20,446 nucleotides of DNA, taken from a virus. Location of the stretch: positions 1 to 20,446 of IMG/VR virus record IMGVR_UViG_3300031851_001839; one strand, 5' to 3'. This document shows positions 1 to 7,388 of this stretch, one piece after another. The position numbers were made by a program, and so were the translations under genes. The notes below the pieces were generated by a model, which did no database searches, was not told the DNA's origin, and saw only the letters and a program-made list of their open reading frames with translations. Every line of letters begins with the position of its first letter. Within the stretch, counting starts at the first letter, position 1.

Positions 1-1819
1 CATTGTTATATCTCTTTAGTAAAGTATCAAACTCTCTAACTCTATCGCTACCAACAACCATAACAACTCTATGGTAATCATCATATAGTTTTACTAAAAT
101 ATCTAATACATTGTTTGATGGATTGATCTCTATATTTCTAGCATGTGTACGAAACATTTGTTTCATTAAACGTAATTTATATCTAACGTCTAATGGGTTC
201 TTTTTAGGGTCTTCACTTCTACTTAAATATATTTTATAATCTCTAGCTTGTGTTTTAACTTTATCCATCAACTTTTGATGACCTATTGTTGGTGGATTAA
301 ATCTACCAAAAGTAAATGCTATTGTTTTAGGTGCTGAAGCTTCATGCATTTCTAAATCTTTTATTTCTTTATCTGAAACTTTACCATCTTCTAAAATTTC
401 TTTACACTTCCTATAGAATTTTAAGTAGTGATATTTTTCTAGGTACTTGTAGATAATATTTTTAGGTAGTTTATGTTTTTTACCAAACTGTCTAATCTCA
501 TCTGGTGTCATATCGTCATTGAAAGCACTTTGTCTTTGTTTGACTACATCATCACCTATATCAACTAATACCTCTATACTGTCTTCTATCTCGTCTAGTT
601 TAGTGTTAATTTTGTCTTGTAAGTTCAACACATCATCTGTTGTTAAATCTTTTAGTTCTTCGTAATCAATTAAATCTCTAGCTAGTTCACCTTTGACTAC
701 ATCTATCTCTTTTACTTTTTTCTGAAAGTCAGCTTCATATTTTTCTGAATCAAAAGTATCTTCGGTAGGTCTTCTTACAAATTCGTTTTCGTCTATATCA
801 TAAACACCATCAGCCATTGCGTCATTCTTTTTCTTTAATTCAGGATCGGTAATAACATAATAGTTGATTGGGTGTTGAGTACCTGGAACAAGTTTACCAT
901 TTATGCTTCTTAAACTAGATGCTAATTCTTTTCTAACTTCTTCTCTATCTTTTTCTGGAACATCAAACAAGATATTCATATCTAAATCTGCATCGTCTCT
1001 ATATCTTTTTGTAAGTATAGAACCTATCAATGAATATTTTTTTACTGGATACTTCTCTTGGAATTTATCTATTTGATTTAAGATAATATCTCTAACACTT
1101 TGTTTAAGTTTAGGATTGTTAGTATCAGCGTCATCAAATACACCTGGCGCATATCTTTGTCTAGGTATATCAATGATACTTTCTACAAATGATTCTCTTA
1201 ACTGCATGTCAGGATATATTTGTTTTGCTAGTTTTACAGATGCCTCATGGTCTGATGGATAATGCCAACCAGCATATAATCTACCCTTACCACATTCTTC
1301 AGCTGCTTTAATTAAACCATCTTTATGATTAGGATATTTTTCTATGCAATATTCTGCTACTAACCTAGATTGTAAACTATGACCTGCTGGATACGCTGGT
1401 GTTTTCATTGTATCACTATCAAGTGGCATGTTATCAAAGTCCATCTTTAAAGCTTCGGCTAAGTTGTAAGGTCTAGGTCTTTGAAATTTGTTTTTATAAT
1501 ATCTTACAATAGCACTACCAAGACTTACAATTTTATTAATATCGTTATCGCTGTAATCTAAATCTTTATCTTTTAAATATTTTTTTATTGCATGAGAAAC
1601 ATCTAAATCGTGAGCTTTTACACTATCCTCAATCTCACTAGTTCTCTTACTCATTAACTCTTTTAAAATATTAAGTTCTGCTAGTGAAGCTTTACTACTA
1701 TTAGTAGGTGGTGGAGATATAGATAACTTTTTATATTTGCCCTTAAAATTTTTTACAGGCTTTTCATCTACCTTTGCGTGACGTAAACTATCTATATTTG
1801 TAAACTCTTTAAATCTCAT
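1..1819 (-). CDS. PAP2 phosphatase / pol-beta-like nucleotidyltransferase / HIGH-type nucleotidyltransferase fusion (3' end outside window)
   Basis: Reading the minus strand from an ATG at 1819 gives 606 uninterrupted codons to the window edge, so the C-terminus is missing. Three enzyme regions are visible. Residues about 70-200 carry all three PAP2 acid-phosphatase motifs: K109-x6-R116-P117, PAGH at 144-147, and GR-x5-H-x3-D at 179-190. Residues about 255-325 look like a minimal DNA-pol-beta nucleotidyltransferase, with G266-S267, ten residues, then DLD at 278-280. From about 498 a cytidylyltransferase/NMNAT-like Rossmann domain begins, with FGRFNPPTIGH (504-514, the HIGH-type motif) and VVGSDRVREF (588-597). 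A charged, probably helical linker (about 360-490) separates the last two. The N-terminus MRFKEF resembles a phage capsid-targeting leader. The start overlaps the upstream kinase stop (ATGA), so translation is probably coupled. Domain calls are firm; substrates and the pathway are unknown. Confidence 0.85.
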   Translation of the reverse strand, partial: MRFKEFTNIDSLRHAKVDEKPVKNFKGKYKKLSISPPPTNSSKASLAELNILKELMSKRTSEIEDSVKAHDLDVSHAIKKYLKDKDLDYSDNDINKIVSLGSAIVRYYKNKFQRPRPYNLAEALKMDFDNMPLDSDTMKTPAYPAGHSLQSRLVAEYCIEKYPNHKDGLIKAAEECGKGRLYAGWHYPSDHEASVKLAKQIYPDMQLRESFVESIIDIPRQRYAPGVFDDADTNNPKLKQSVRDIILNQIDKFQEKYPVKKYSLIGSILTKRYRDDADLDMNILFDVPEKDREEVRKELASSLRSINGKLVPGTQHPINYYVITDPELKKKNDAMADGVYDIDENEFVRRPTEDTFDSEKYEADFQKKVKEIDVVKGELARDLIDYEELKDLTTDDVLNLQDKINTKLDEIEDSIEVLVDIGDDVVKQRQSAFNDDMTPDEIRQFGKKHKLPKNIIYKYLEKYHYLKFYRKCKEILEDGKVSDKEIKDLEMHEASAPKTIAFTFGRFNPPTIGHQKLMDKVKTQARDYKIYLSRSEDPKKNPLDVRYKLRLMKQMFRTHARNIEINPSNNVLDILVKLYDDYHRVVMVVGSDRVREFDTLLKRYNN

Positions 1820-2499
1820 GTTCTTTGTTTTGCTTTTAATTCGTTTGCTATCCATTGTTTAGCTGTTAGATTTTGAGGACTAGCTCTCAATTGACTTCGT
1901 ATATATCTCGCAGCTGTGTTAAGTGTTAGTGTTACTAATTCTTTTTCACTTTTATTGTTATCAACAATTAACATTCTATTAGGACTAAAAATTCTTTGAA
2001 ACTGACCAATGTTTCTTTGTACTTGATTCCAACTATTAGTTACAATGTATTCTGGTATAGTTCTAGGTCTATTTTTATTTCTTTCTAATGCCACTTCTAA
2101 ACTTGTATTAACAAAGATCATATAACTATCATAACCTATGGTGTCTAATTGTCTTTTCTGACTATTGATTGTATTTAAATCTCTGCCAGTTGCGTCAATA
2201 ACTAAACCTAATCTTCCTTGTATGTAAGTATCTAATTGAGTAGAAGTAGTCATCTTTGCTTTAGCTCTTACAATGTTTCTAAAGTATTCTTCTTCGTCAG
2301 GCATCTTTAATGATAGATTGCCTTTTTTCATAGCTCTTTCAAATGCTGCGTCAGAGTTAACAGTCTTTAATCCTGTACCACCAAAGGCACCAGCTGTTAC
2401 AAATGATTTACCACTTCCAGGTCCACCAGCTAAAAAGAAAGCTTTAAATATACCTGGGTCATAAACACCCTCTCGCAATATTTGATTTAGTTTTTTCAT
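1816..2499 (-). CDS. Zeta-toxin-like P-loop kinase
   Basis: This 227-residue protein has a Walker A motif, GGPGSGKS (25-32), directly after a hydrophobic strand (FFLA). It is followed by NSD (48-50), where zeta-toxin and polynucleotide-kinase-like enzymes keep a catalytic Asp, and by a VIDATGRD strand near residue 100 typical of this kinase clan. Many marine T4-like phages carry a similar protein annotated as zeta-toxin family. A nucleotide or polynucleotide kinase is the most economical role, since no antitoxin partner is visible. The N-terminus MKKLNQILREG contains an LxE-G sequence that could be a prohead-protease site. The gene starts as TAATG on the upstream stop and ends as ATGA on the downstream start, so it sits inside a tightly coupled late operon. 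The fold is confident; the substrate is unknown. Confidence 0.8.
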   Translation of the reverse strand: MKKLNQILREGVYDPGIFKAFFLAGGPGSGKSFVTAGAFGGTGLKTVNSDAAFERAMKKGNLSLKMPDEEEYFRNIVRAKAKMTTSTQLDTYIQGRLGLVIDATGRDLNTINSQKRQLDTIGYDSYMIFVNTSLEVALERNKNRPRTIPEYIVTNSWNQVQRNIGQFQRIFSPNRMLIVDNNKSEKELVTLTLNTAARYIRSQLRASPQNLTAKQWIANELKAKQRT

Positions 2500-2846
2500 T
2501 AATTATTTACTTTTGCTCCAGCTCTCCATTGATAACAAGACCAATATCTTGCCATAGTTTTTGGTCCTGGATCAGCGCAATTGTGTCTTGCTCTAAATGA
2601 CTTTCTTCTCGCTGGATTATCTCTCTTAATAGATAGACCAGTTGTATCACCAAATGATACTTTCTTAATCTTATCGCCATCTTTTACATATACATAAAAC
2701 TTTTTAGAACCACCTCTAATTGGGTCGTTTAATTTTACTTTTTTACCTTGATACTCTGCCTCTTGTAAAGGCTCGTTTTCATGTTCAAATATTACTTCTT
2801 CACATTGTATATCATAATCTTCAAATTGTTTAAATGTTTTAGCCAT
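2499..2846 (-). CDS. Conserved phage protein of unknown function (two-Cys C-terminal motif)
   Basis: This 115-residue protein has two parts. The N-terminal 35 residues are acidic and begin MAKTFKQF, again like a capsid-targeting leader. The C-terminal domain (about 45-110) is basic and contains KKFYVYVKDGDKIKKVSFGD followed by RRKSFRARHNC (80-90), PGPKT (93-97) and RYWSC (100-104). I recognise this arrangement, with paired Cys90 and Cys104, from hypothetical proteins of other marine T4-like phages, but I know no function. The cysteines could bind metal or form a disulfide, which is inference. It overlaps both neighbours by one base (TAATG junctions), so it is probably made in step with the ligase-like and kinase genes. 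Confidence 0.75.
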   Translation of the reverse strand: MAKTFKQFEDYDIQCEEVIFEHENEPLQEAEYQGKKVKLNDPIRGGSKKFYVYVKDGDKIKKVSFGDTTGLSIKRDNPARRKSFRARHNCADPGPKTMARYWSCYQWRAGAKVNN

Positions 2847-4063
2847 TAATTACTCCATCCTTTTGGCATTGTAAAGTTAGCTCTACTAAATTCCATTCTG
2901 TCAACTAACTTAACTGCTCCTGCTATTTTATCTACTGCTACATATCCTTCTGGACTTGTTACTCTATAACCAGTAGAAGTTTTTAAAAAATGTCCTATGC
3001 TTTGTATTTCACTCATCTTCTTTATCAAAAAGTCTTTAGCATTTTGTAACGTAACGTGTGAGGCAACAGCCATCACTAAAGCATTTCTATTTCTATCTAT
3101 AAATTTTAAATTTGTTGCTAATATATCTTTGTACTTTTGTTTTCCTTTATCTGTCTTCTTACTATCAATCTCTGCTTGTAGAATATTAATATAATAATCT
3201 CTAAACATATCCACTAAAGTTCTAACTTTGGCCATATGACCTGATGATCCTCTTATGTGATGATTAAAGAAAGTTTTTAATCTAAACCCTACACCCAAAC
3301 CATCAGCAGATGTTTCACTCATTTTATCTAACAAAGGTGCTGCCTTTGATAGTGAGCCTTCGGCCATTCTTAATTTTGCGTTAAATTGTGCTAGTTCGTT
3401 TCTTGTAAGTTTCGCAGAACCAGATACATCTTTGTAACCAGCACTCGCTAAAAATACATTAGTTGCTCTACCTCTAACTGTACCAAAACCAGCTGTCATA
3501 CTATCTAAAGTTTTACCTGTATATTTTGTGTGAAAAACAATTCCCATTCTTGCTCTACTAATCTGTCTACCAATACTAGAGTTTGCTTGAACAGCATATG
3601 TAATTGTATTAGGTGTAAATGAAATCATATCGTCACCATCTAAACTAATCTTTTTTAAATCTGATTGTGAGAAAAGAAAGTCGCCTTGTAATACGCCTTT
3701 AATACCTAGACGTTTTAATTCTTTTAATGCTATTTGAAGTTTAGACGCTAATTCGCCAGAGTGATTTTTACTTATATCTGCGTTAGTGTAATTTACTTTA
3801 GGATTTTTATTGAATACTGATTTTGTACCGACAAAGAATTTGTCGTTTTCTGGATTAATACCACAGATGATAGCTGGTGCGCCATCCCATTTAACTGTCA
3901 TATTAACTTTTTTACTAGAAGAACCTGCGAGCATATCTCTCACCGATCTTAAAAAGTTTAACGCATTTTGTCCACCTTTTGTACCACGATTTATTATATC
4001 GTCTTCTAGGTGTTCTAAATGTGTATTTCTATCTTGTGTTGTAAATCCTTTAAAACTAAACAT
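2846..4063 (-). CDS. Ligase-like (KWDG motif) conserved phage protein
   Basis: This 405-residue protein belongs to a family common in marine T4-like phages; I believe databases call it DUF6267, from memory. The sequence suggests a covalent nucleotidyltransferase (polynucleotide ligase/capping) fold. K58-W-D60-G61 follows a strand (VNMTVKWDGAPAIICG) in the manner of ligase motif I (KxDG). FVGTKS (77-82) sits where motif Ia is expected. GVLQGDFLFS (123-132) resembles motif III, GIVFHTKY (174-181) motif IV, and GFRLKTFF near residue 260 could be motif V. The motifs are in the right order, but motif III has Asp rather than the usual Glu. Residues from about 270 look helical and may be an accessory domain. 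The start lies about 60 bases below a T4-type late promoter, making this the first gene of a late operon. That the gene is real is near certain; the ligase assignment is moderate. Confidence 0.8.
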   Translation of the reverse strand: MFSFKGFTTQDRNTHLEHLEDDIINRGTKGGQNALNFLRSVRDMLAGSSSKKVNMTVKWDGAPAIICGINPENDKFFVGTKSVFNKNPKVNYTNADISKNHSGELASKLQIALKELKRLGIKGVLQGDFLFSQSDLKKISLDGDDMISFTPNTITYAVQANSSIGRQISRARMGIVFHTKYTGKTLDSMTAGFGTVRGRATNVFLASAGYKDVSGSAKLTRNELAQFNAKLRMAEGSLSKAAPLLDKMSETSADGLGVGFRLKTFFNHHIRGSSGHMAKVRTLVDMFRDYYINILQAEIDSKKTDKGKQKYKDILATNLKFIDRNRNALVMAVASHVTLQNAKDFLIKKMSEIQSIGHFLKTSTGYRVTSPEGYVAVDKIAGAVKLVDRMEFSRANFTMPKGWSN

Positions 4064-4125
4064 TTCTCTCTCATTTTATCCATAAGTCTATTCACGGTTT
4101 CCATATAAATCAATCTTGTTTATTA

Positions 4126-4133
4126 TATTTATA
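4126..4133 (-). promoter_or_regulatory. T4-type late promoter (TATAAATA)
   Basis: The minus strand reads TATAAATA exactly, the -10-like octamer recognised in T4 by the gp55/gp33 late sigma system; no -35 box is needed. It lies in the only intergenic gap between the UvsX/gp41 operon (ending 4137) and the ligase-like gene (starting 4063). This divides the window into an early/middle section upstream and a late operon downstream. The motif match is direct; use as a late promoter is by analogy with T4. Confidence 0.7.
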
Positions 4134-4136
4134 AGA

Positions 4137-4394
4137 CTAAACTCTTGTCCATAAGAATTTAGGTATGCCACCATTTCGTTGCCATACTTTATGTTTGTTT
4201 TGAAACTTGACTAATTTATGTGCGTCTTCTTCAAAGAAGCACTCGCTAATAATACTCATGGTTGGTTTTTCTATAACTTGCCATATGATATTCTTACCTC
4301 TTTTTATCATCTTTTTAGTATATGATAAATCAGGTTGTTCATTATTAGGCCTTTTATCACCTTTGTGAAATCTTACTTTTTGTGTTTTAGCCAT
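4137..4394 (-). CDS. Small protein of unknown function
   Basis: I do not recognise this basic protein. I chose the ATG at 4394, giving 85 residues beginning MAKTQKVR, because it forms a TAATG junction with the upstream oxygenase stop like others in this array. An in-frame ATG at 4415 would add seven residues but increase the overlap. The middle, KNIIWQVIEKPTMSIISECFF, looks like beta strands, and the end is rich in Lys, Trp and Arg. It is the last gene of the UvsX/gp41 operon and stops just before the late promoter. Confidence 0.6.
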   Translation of the reverse strand: MAKTQKVRFHKGDKRPNNEQPDLSYTKKMIKRGKNIIWQVIEKPTMSIISECFFEEDAHKLVKFQNKHKVWQRNGGIPKFLWTRV

Positions 4395-4918
4395 TAAAGT
4401 ATATTCATATCCCAACTAATTACTCTTTTAATTTGTTTTGATTTATGAGGCTCTGTAAAGTGTCTAATAAATTTAGGTGTAATCACTATATCACCTTCAT
4501 TAACTTTTAGTGGATAGTAAATTGTTCTATCACTATACCAATCATTCCAAGGTTGTACATATTGAGTAAGTGCACCATCTTTTGGCATATTCAAATATAA
4601 TATACCAGCAAGACCTACTGATCCATGATCGTGTGGTGTATGATAATCACCTTTCTTATAAGACACAGACCATATGTCTTGTAATTGAATATCTTTTTTT
4701 AATTTTTGAGATAACATACCTAATTCTTCACCCATAATATTATTAAAGGCATCAGCAAAACCTGATCTATCTCTCTGTCTATTTGTAGAAAAAGTTTGTA
4801 TACCATGTTTCTTTTCTGGGAACGCTTTACATAATTTTTCTAATTGTGGTTTTTTCTTCTTAAAATTTAAAGTAGGTATTGACCACATTGGTATATTAAA
4901 TAATGTATTTTCAATCAT
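4394..4918 (-). CDS. Putative 2OG-Fe(II) oxygenase
   Basis: This 174-residue protein is probably an Fe(II)/2-oxoglutarate-dependent dioxygenase of the double-stranded beta-helix type. Iron ligands are likely in YHTPHDHG (92-99: His93, His96, Asp97 or His98), followed by the strand LAGILYLNMP. A distal His153 lies in the segment TPKFIRHF, and Arg165 can bind the 2OG carboxylate. This HxH...H...R pattern is like the small putative 2OG oxygenases frequent in marine phages. The target could be a protein or a base and cannot be told from sequence. The gene overlaps both neighbours by one base. It is clearly different from the other 2OG enzyme at 6524-7066, so it is not a recent duplicate. Confidence 0.7.
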   Translation of the reverse strand: MIENTLFNIPMWSIPTLNFKKKKPQLEKLCKAFPEKKHGIQTFSTNRQRDRSGFADAFNNIMGEELGMLSQKLKKDIQLQDIWSVSYKKGDYHTPHDHGSVGLAGILYLNMPKDGALTQYVQPWNDWYSDRTIYYPLKVNEGDIVITPKFIRHFTEPHKSKQIKRVISWDMNIL

Positions 4919-5139
4919 TAGTTTACCTCCTCTTTTTTATGTTTATATTCTAATCCAAGTTTACCATAAACTTCTTCTATTGTTTCTTCTATGTGCCAAA
5001 AGTTATCTTTTGCCCATAGAGCCACTTTTTTTCCAGCTGTTAAATCCTCATATACAGAAACAATGTGATCTGTATTAATCAATATTGGTTGACCTTCATA
5101 TGGTGGATTTGCGTTTGTAAATGTTACAAATTTTGTCAT
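4918..5139 (-). CDS. Small protein of unknown function (73 residues)
   Basis: This short protein has alternating strand-like sequence (MTKFVTFTNAN, PILINTDHIVSVYED, KKVALWAKDNFWHIEE) and then an acidic helix, TIEEVYGKLGLEYKHKKEE. The pattern suggests a small beta-barrel or sheet with a C-terminal helix, possibly a nucleic-acid or protein adaptor, but I do not recognise a family. It sits directly below the gp41 helicase with an 8-base gap and ends as TAATG on the next gene, so it is a regular member of the replication operon. Confidence 0.6.
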   Translation of the reverse strand: MTKFVTFTNANPPYEGQPILINTDHIVSVYEDLTAGKKVALWAKDNFWHIEETIEEVYGKLGLEYKHKKEEVN

Positions 5140-5147
5140 CTTAATTC

Positions 5148-6527
5148 CTATAATTTAAAATCGGAAAACTTTTCATATGATTCTTCAGGTGATGGATAGT
5201 TTTCCTTTTCTTTTAATTCTTTACCACCAACTATATTTTGTGACCCACCTTCAGTATCGTACAACCTCATCTTGGCTCTATCAACACCTACAATAAATGA
5301 TCTATTAATACCAGGGTCATTGTATCTATTTTTTAATTGTTTTACTTTCATTTGACCTAGACTTTCTAGTTCTTCGTTTGACATAAGAGCAAACATAAAG
5401 TCAGCAGTTGCTGGTAGACCAAATGATTCTGATGTATCTTCTAAACCAATATCTGTACTTACAAACCCAGTTCTAGTTGTTTGTGTTGCACTAAAGATAG
5501 GTACATCATGTTCAACAGCAAGACCTCTTAATTCTTCAGCGATTGCTTTGATATAAAAATAACTGGAGATATTACCACCTTTAAATCTACTTGACGCACA
5601 TATATTAAGATAATCAATAAAGATTACATTTGGTTTAAAACTTTTCTTTAATGCTAGTTCATTCATTAACGCTTTAAAATGACCACTATGAGCTGACGCA
5701 GTAGGATATTCTTTGATAACTAAACGACCATTTGTCTTTGCCTCTAGTTTTTTAACTTTGTTATCGTATAACTCTTTTGGCATACTTCTAATATCGTCCA
5801 TAGATATATCAAATAAGTTTGCGTCTATTCTTTCAGCGATACGTTCTTCAGCCATTTCTAGTGTGATGTATAATACATTAAGACCTTGTGTTAAAAATGC
5901 TGACGCAGCATGACACATAAACAAAGACTTACCAACACCAGTACCAGCCAATGCGATATTTAAAGTCTTACTTGGTATACCACCTTTTGTAATTCTATTA
6001 AAGTATGATAAATCAAATGGGTATCTTTTTTCTTTTGTATGGTACCAATCAAATCTAGCTTGAGCGTCTTCTATATAATCATGCCCAACGTGTTTATCAA
6101 AACTTACACCTAACGCATCGCCTAATAAACTAGGTAACGCCTCTGGTGTTCTTGTTTTATCTTTACCATCTAATATTTTAATACCTTCTAATACAGCATT
6201 GTGTACTGCTCTATCTTTACAAAACTTTTCTGTTGTATCTAATAACCATTGTAAATCTGTATCTTCATTTGATATGGTAGCAACTAAATCTTTTACGTTC
6301 TTATATTCTTCTTCGTTTAAATCTTTTCTATTATTAAGTTCAATTAATATACTTTCTTTTGTAGGTAGATTATTATATTTGTGTAAAAATTTTTCAACTT
6401 CAATAAATAAAATCTTCTCGTCTCTTTTAGAAAAATAATGTTCTTTAAGAAATGGAATAGCTTTTCTAGTAAAATCCTCATTGTAGAAAAGGTTATTTAA
6501 TATTGTAGTTTCTAATCTATCGTTCAT
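5148..6527 (-). CDS. 41: Replicative DNA helicase, T4 gp41 type (DnaB family)
   Basis: This 459-residue protein is the hexameric 5'-3' helicase that unwinds DNA ahead of the phage fork and works with the primase. The N-terminal about 130 residues are the helical DnaB/gp41 N-domain. The RecA-like motor follows with Walker A AGTGVGKS (194-201), an LEMAEERIAERI segment (DnaB H1a-type), Walker B VIFIDYLN near residue 305, and an ATQTTRTGF sensor segment near 345. An R-finger-type FIVGVDRAKMRLY segment is near 415. Length is close to T4 gp41 (475). It overlaps the preceding 2OG oxygenase by four bases (ATGA). No primase gene is in this window. Confidence 0.95.
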   Translation of the reverse strand: MNDRLETTILNNLFYNEDFTRKAIPFLKEHYFSKRDEKILFIEVEKFLHKYNNLPTKESILIELNNRKDLNEEEYKNVKDLVATISNEDTDLQWLLDTTEKFCKDRAVHNAVLEGIKILDGKDKTRTPEALPSLLGDALGVSFDKHVGHDYIEDAQARFDWYHTKEKRYPFDLSYFNRITKGGIPSKTLNIALAGTGVGKSLFMCHAASAFLTQGLNVLYITLEMAEERIAERIDANLFDISMDDIRSMPKELYDNKVKKLEAKTNGRLVIKEYPTASAHSGHFKALMNELALKKSFKPNVIFIDYLNICASSRFKGGNISSYFYIKAIAEELRGLAVEHDVPIFSATQTTRTGFVSTDIGLEDTSESFGLPATADFMFALMSNEELESLGQMKVKQLKNRYNDPGINRSFIVGVDRAKMRLYDTEGGSQNIVGGKELKEKENYPSPEESYEKFSDFKL

Positions 6528-7066
6528 GTATAATGTAAGTAACTTCCTATTATATACTTTGGTTTCTTAACTGGTTTATGACCTATATGTTTATGTGTCC
6601 ACAATGGTGGAAACATTAAAAGAGTACCAGTCTTTGGTTGTATCATTGTATCATACTCTGGGAAGTCTGTCAACCCTCCCTCGTTATCATTTAAGTATAA
6701 AAACATAACTAAAAATCTTTTAGCACTAGCGTAATCCATAACATCAACGTGTTCTTTAAATTCATCTTTATCATTTACTTCATACTTTTTAAATCTAATT
6801 TGTTCCCAACCATATCTTTCTGGCCAGTTATTAGTTATATTGTGGTCATCTGCATACTTTTGTAAATACGGATTTAAAGCTTTGTATATAATATTAACAT
6901 ACTCTTGCCAATCTTCGTGTAAGTTAATATTAATTTCCGTAAATGATCTATGACCTTCTAACTCTGTTTTTTGCCATTGATTACGACTGTCTTCAAATTT
7001 ATCTATTAAGTGTTGACAATTTACATCACTTAAAACATTATCATAAGTTTTTATAAAATCATTCAT
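6524..7066 (-). CDS. 2OG-Fe(II) oxygenase, prolyl-4-hydroxylase-like
   Basis: This 180-residue protein shows the P4H-type iron site. His106-x-Asp108 in EHVDVMDY is followed by the strand FLVMFLYLND and EGGLTDFP, a signature of this family. A distal His (158 or 160, in WTHKHIGHKPV) and a Lys (168 or 170) for 2OG binding come before a final strand. Family members hydroxylate protein side chains, but phage versions are widespread and mostly without known substrate. It overlaps the gene upstream by eight bases and gp41 downstream by four, so it is translated with the recombination and replication proteins. Confidence 0.85.
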   Translation of the reverse strand: MNDFIKTYDNVLSDVNCQHLIDKFEDSRNQWQKTELEGHRSFTEININLHEDWQEYVNIIYKALNPYLQKYADDHNITNNWPERYGWEQIRFKKYEVNDKDEFKEHVDVMDYASAKRFLVMFLYLNDNEGGLTDFPEYDTMIQPKTGTLLMFPPLWTHKHIGHKPVKKPKYIIGSYLHYT

Positions 7067-7388
7067 TGATTTGTAACTTACCTGCTTCTAATTGTTCTTG
7101 TACAACTTCAACTAAAATGTCACCAATATAATTTCTAAAATCTTCTGACTCAACATCTTCCTTGTTTGGATTTGTCATAATATCATATGTAAATCTTAAA
7201 GGTATGTCACCTGAATCTAATGGCTTGGGTTCAAACGCAACTTTGTCATACTTATAGATAATACCTTCGTACTGGCCATCCATAATTTTAATACAACTAA
7301 AGTCATCGCCTTGTCTTTGAGCAAAGGCGTATCTTTTACTCTGCGTCTTCGTCTGATCCGTATTGGAATTTTCGTTTTGCTTGTTCAT
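7059..7388 (-). CDS. Conserved unknown downstream of uvsX, deep overlap with UvsX end
   Basis: The only usable ATG in this frame is at 7388, inside uvsX, so the first 18 codons are read from DNA that also encodes the UvsX C-terminus (53-base overlap). No ATG, GTG or TTG lies between it and the apparent domain start. The leader is Asn/Gln/Thr-rich and low in complexity. The rest ([20 protein letters not shown] onward) looks like a compact alpha/beta domain ending in a helix, [20 protein letters not shown] do not recognise a family. Its place directly after uvsX suggests a role with recombination or replication, but that is only context. Confidence 0.65.
   Translation of the reverse strand: MNKQNENSNTDQTKTQSKRYAFAQRQGDDFSCIKIMDGQYEGIIYKYDKVAFEPKPLDSGDIPLRFTYDIMTNPNKEDVESEDFRNYIGDILVEVVQEQLEAGKLQINE

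Noticed and set aside
1816-2499. Zeta toxin of a toxin-antitoxin pair
   Set aside because: No epsilon-like antitoxin gene is next to it; the kinase sits in an enzyme operon, so a metabolic or repair kinase fits better.
4034-4105. A short frame beginning ATGGAAACC upstream of the ligase-like gene, overlapping its start
   Set aside because: It is about 29 codons, out of frame, with no clear ribosome-binding site, and overlaps the well-supported start at 4063; chance is likelier than a leader peptide.
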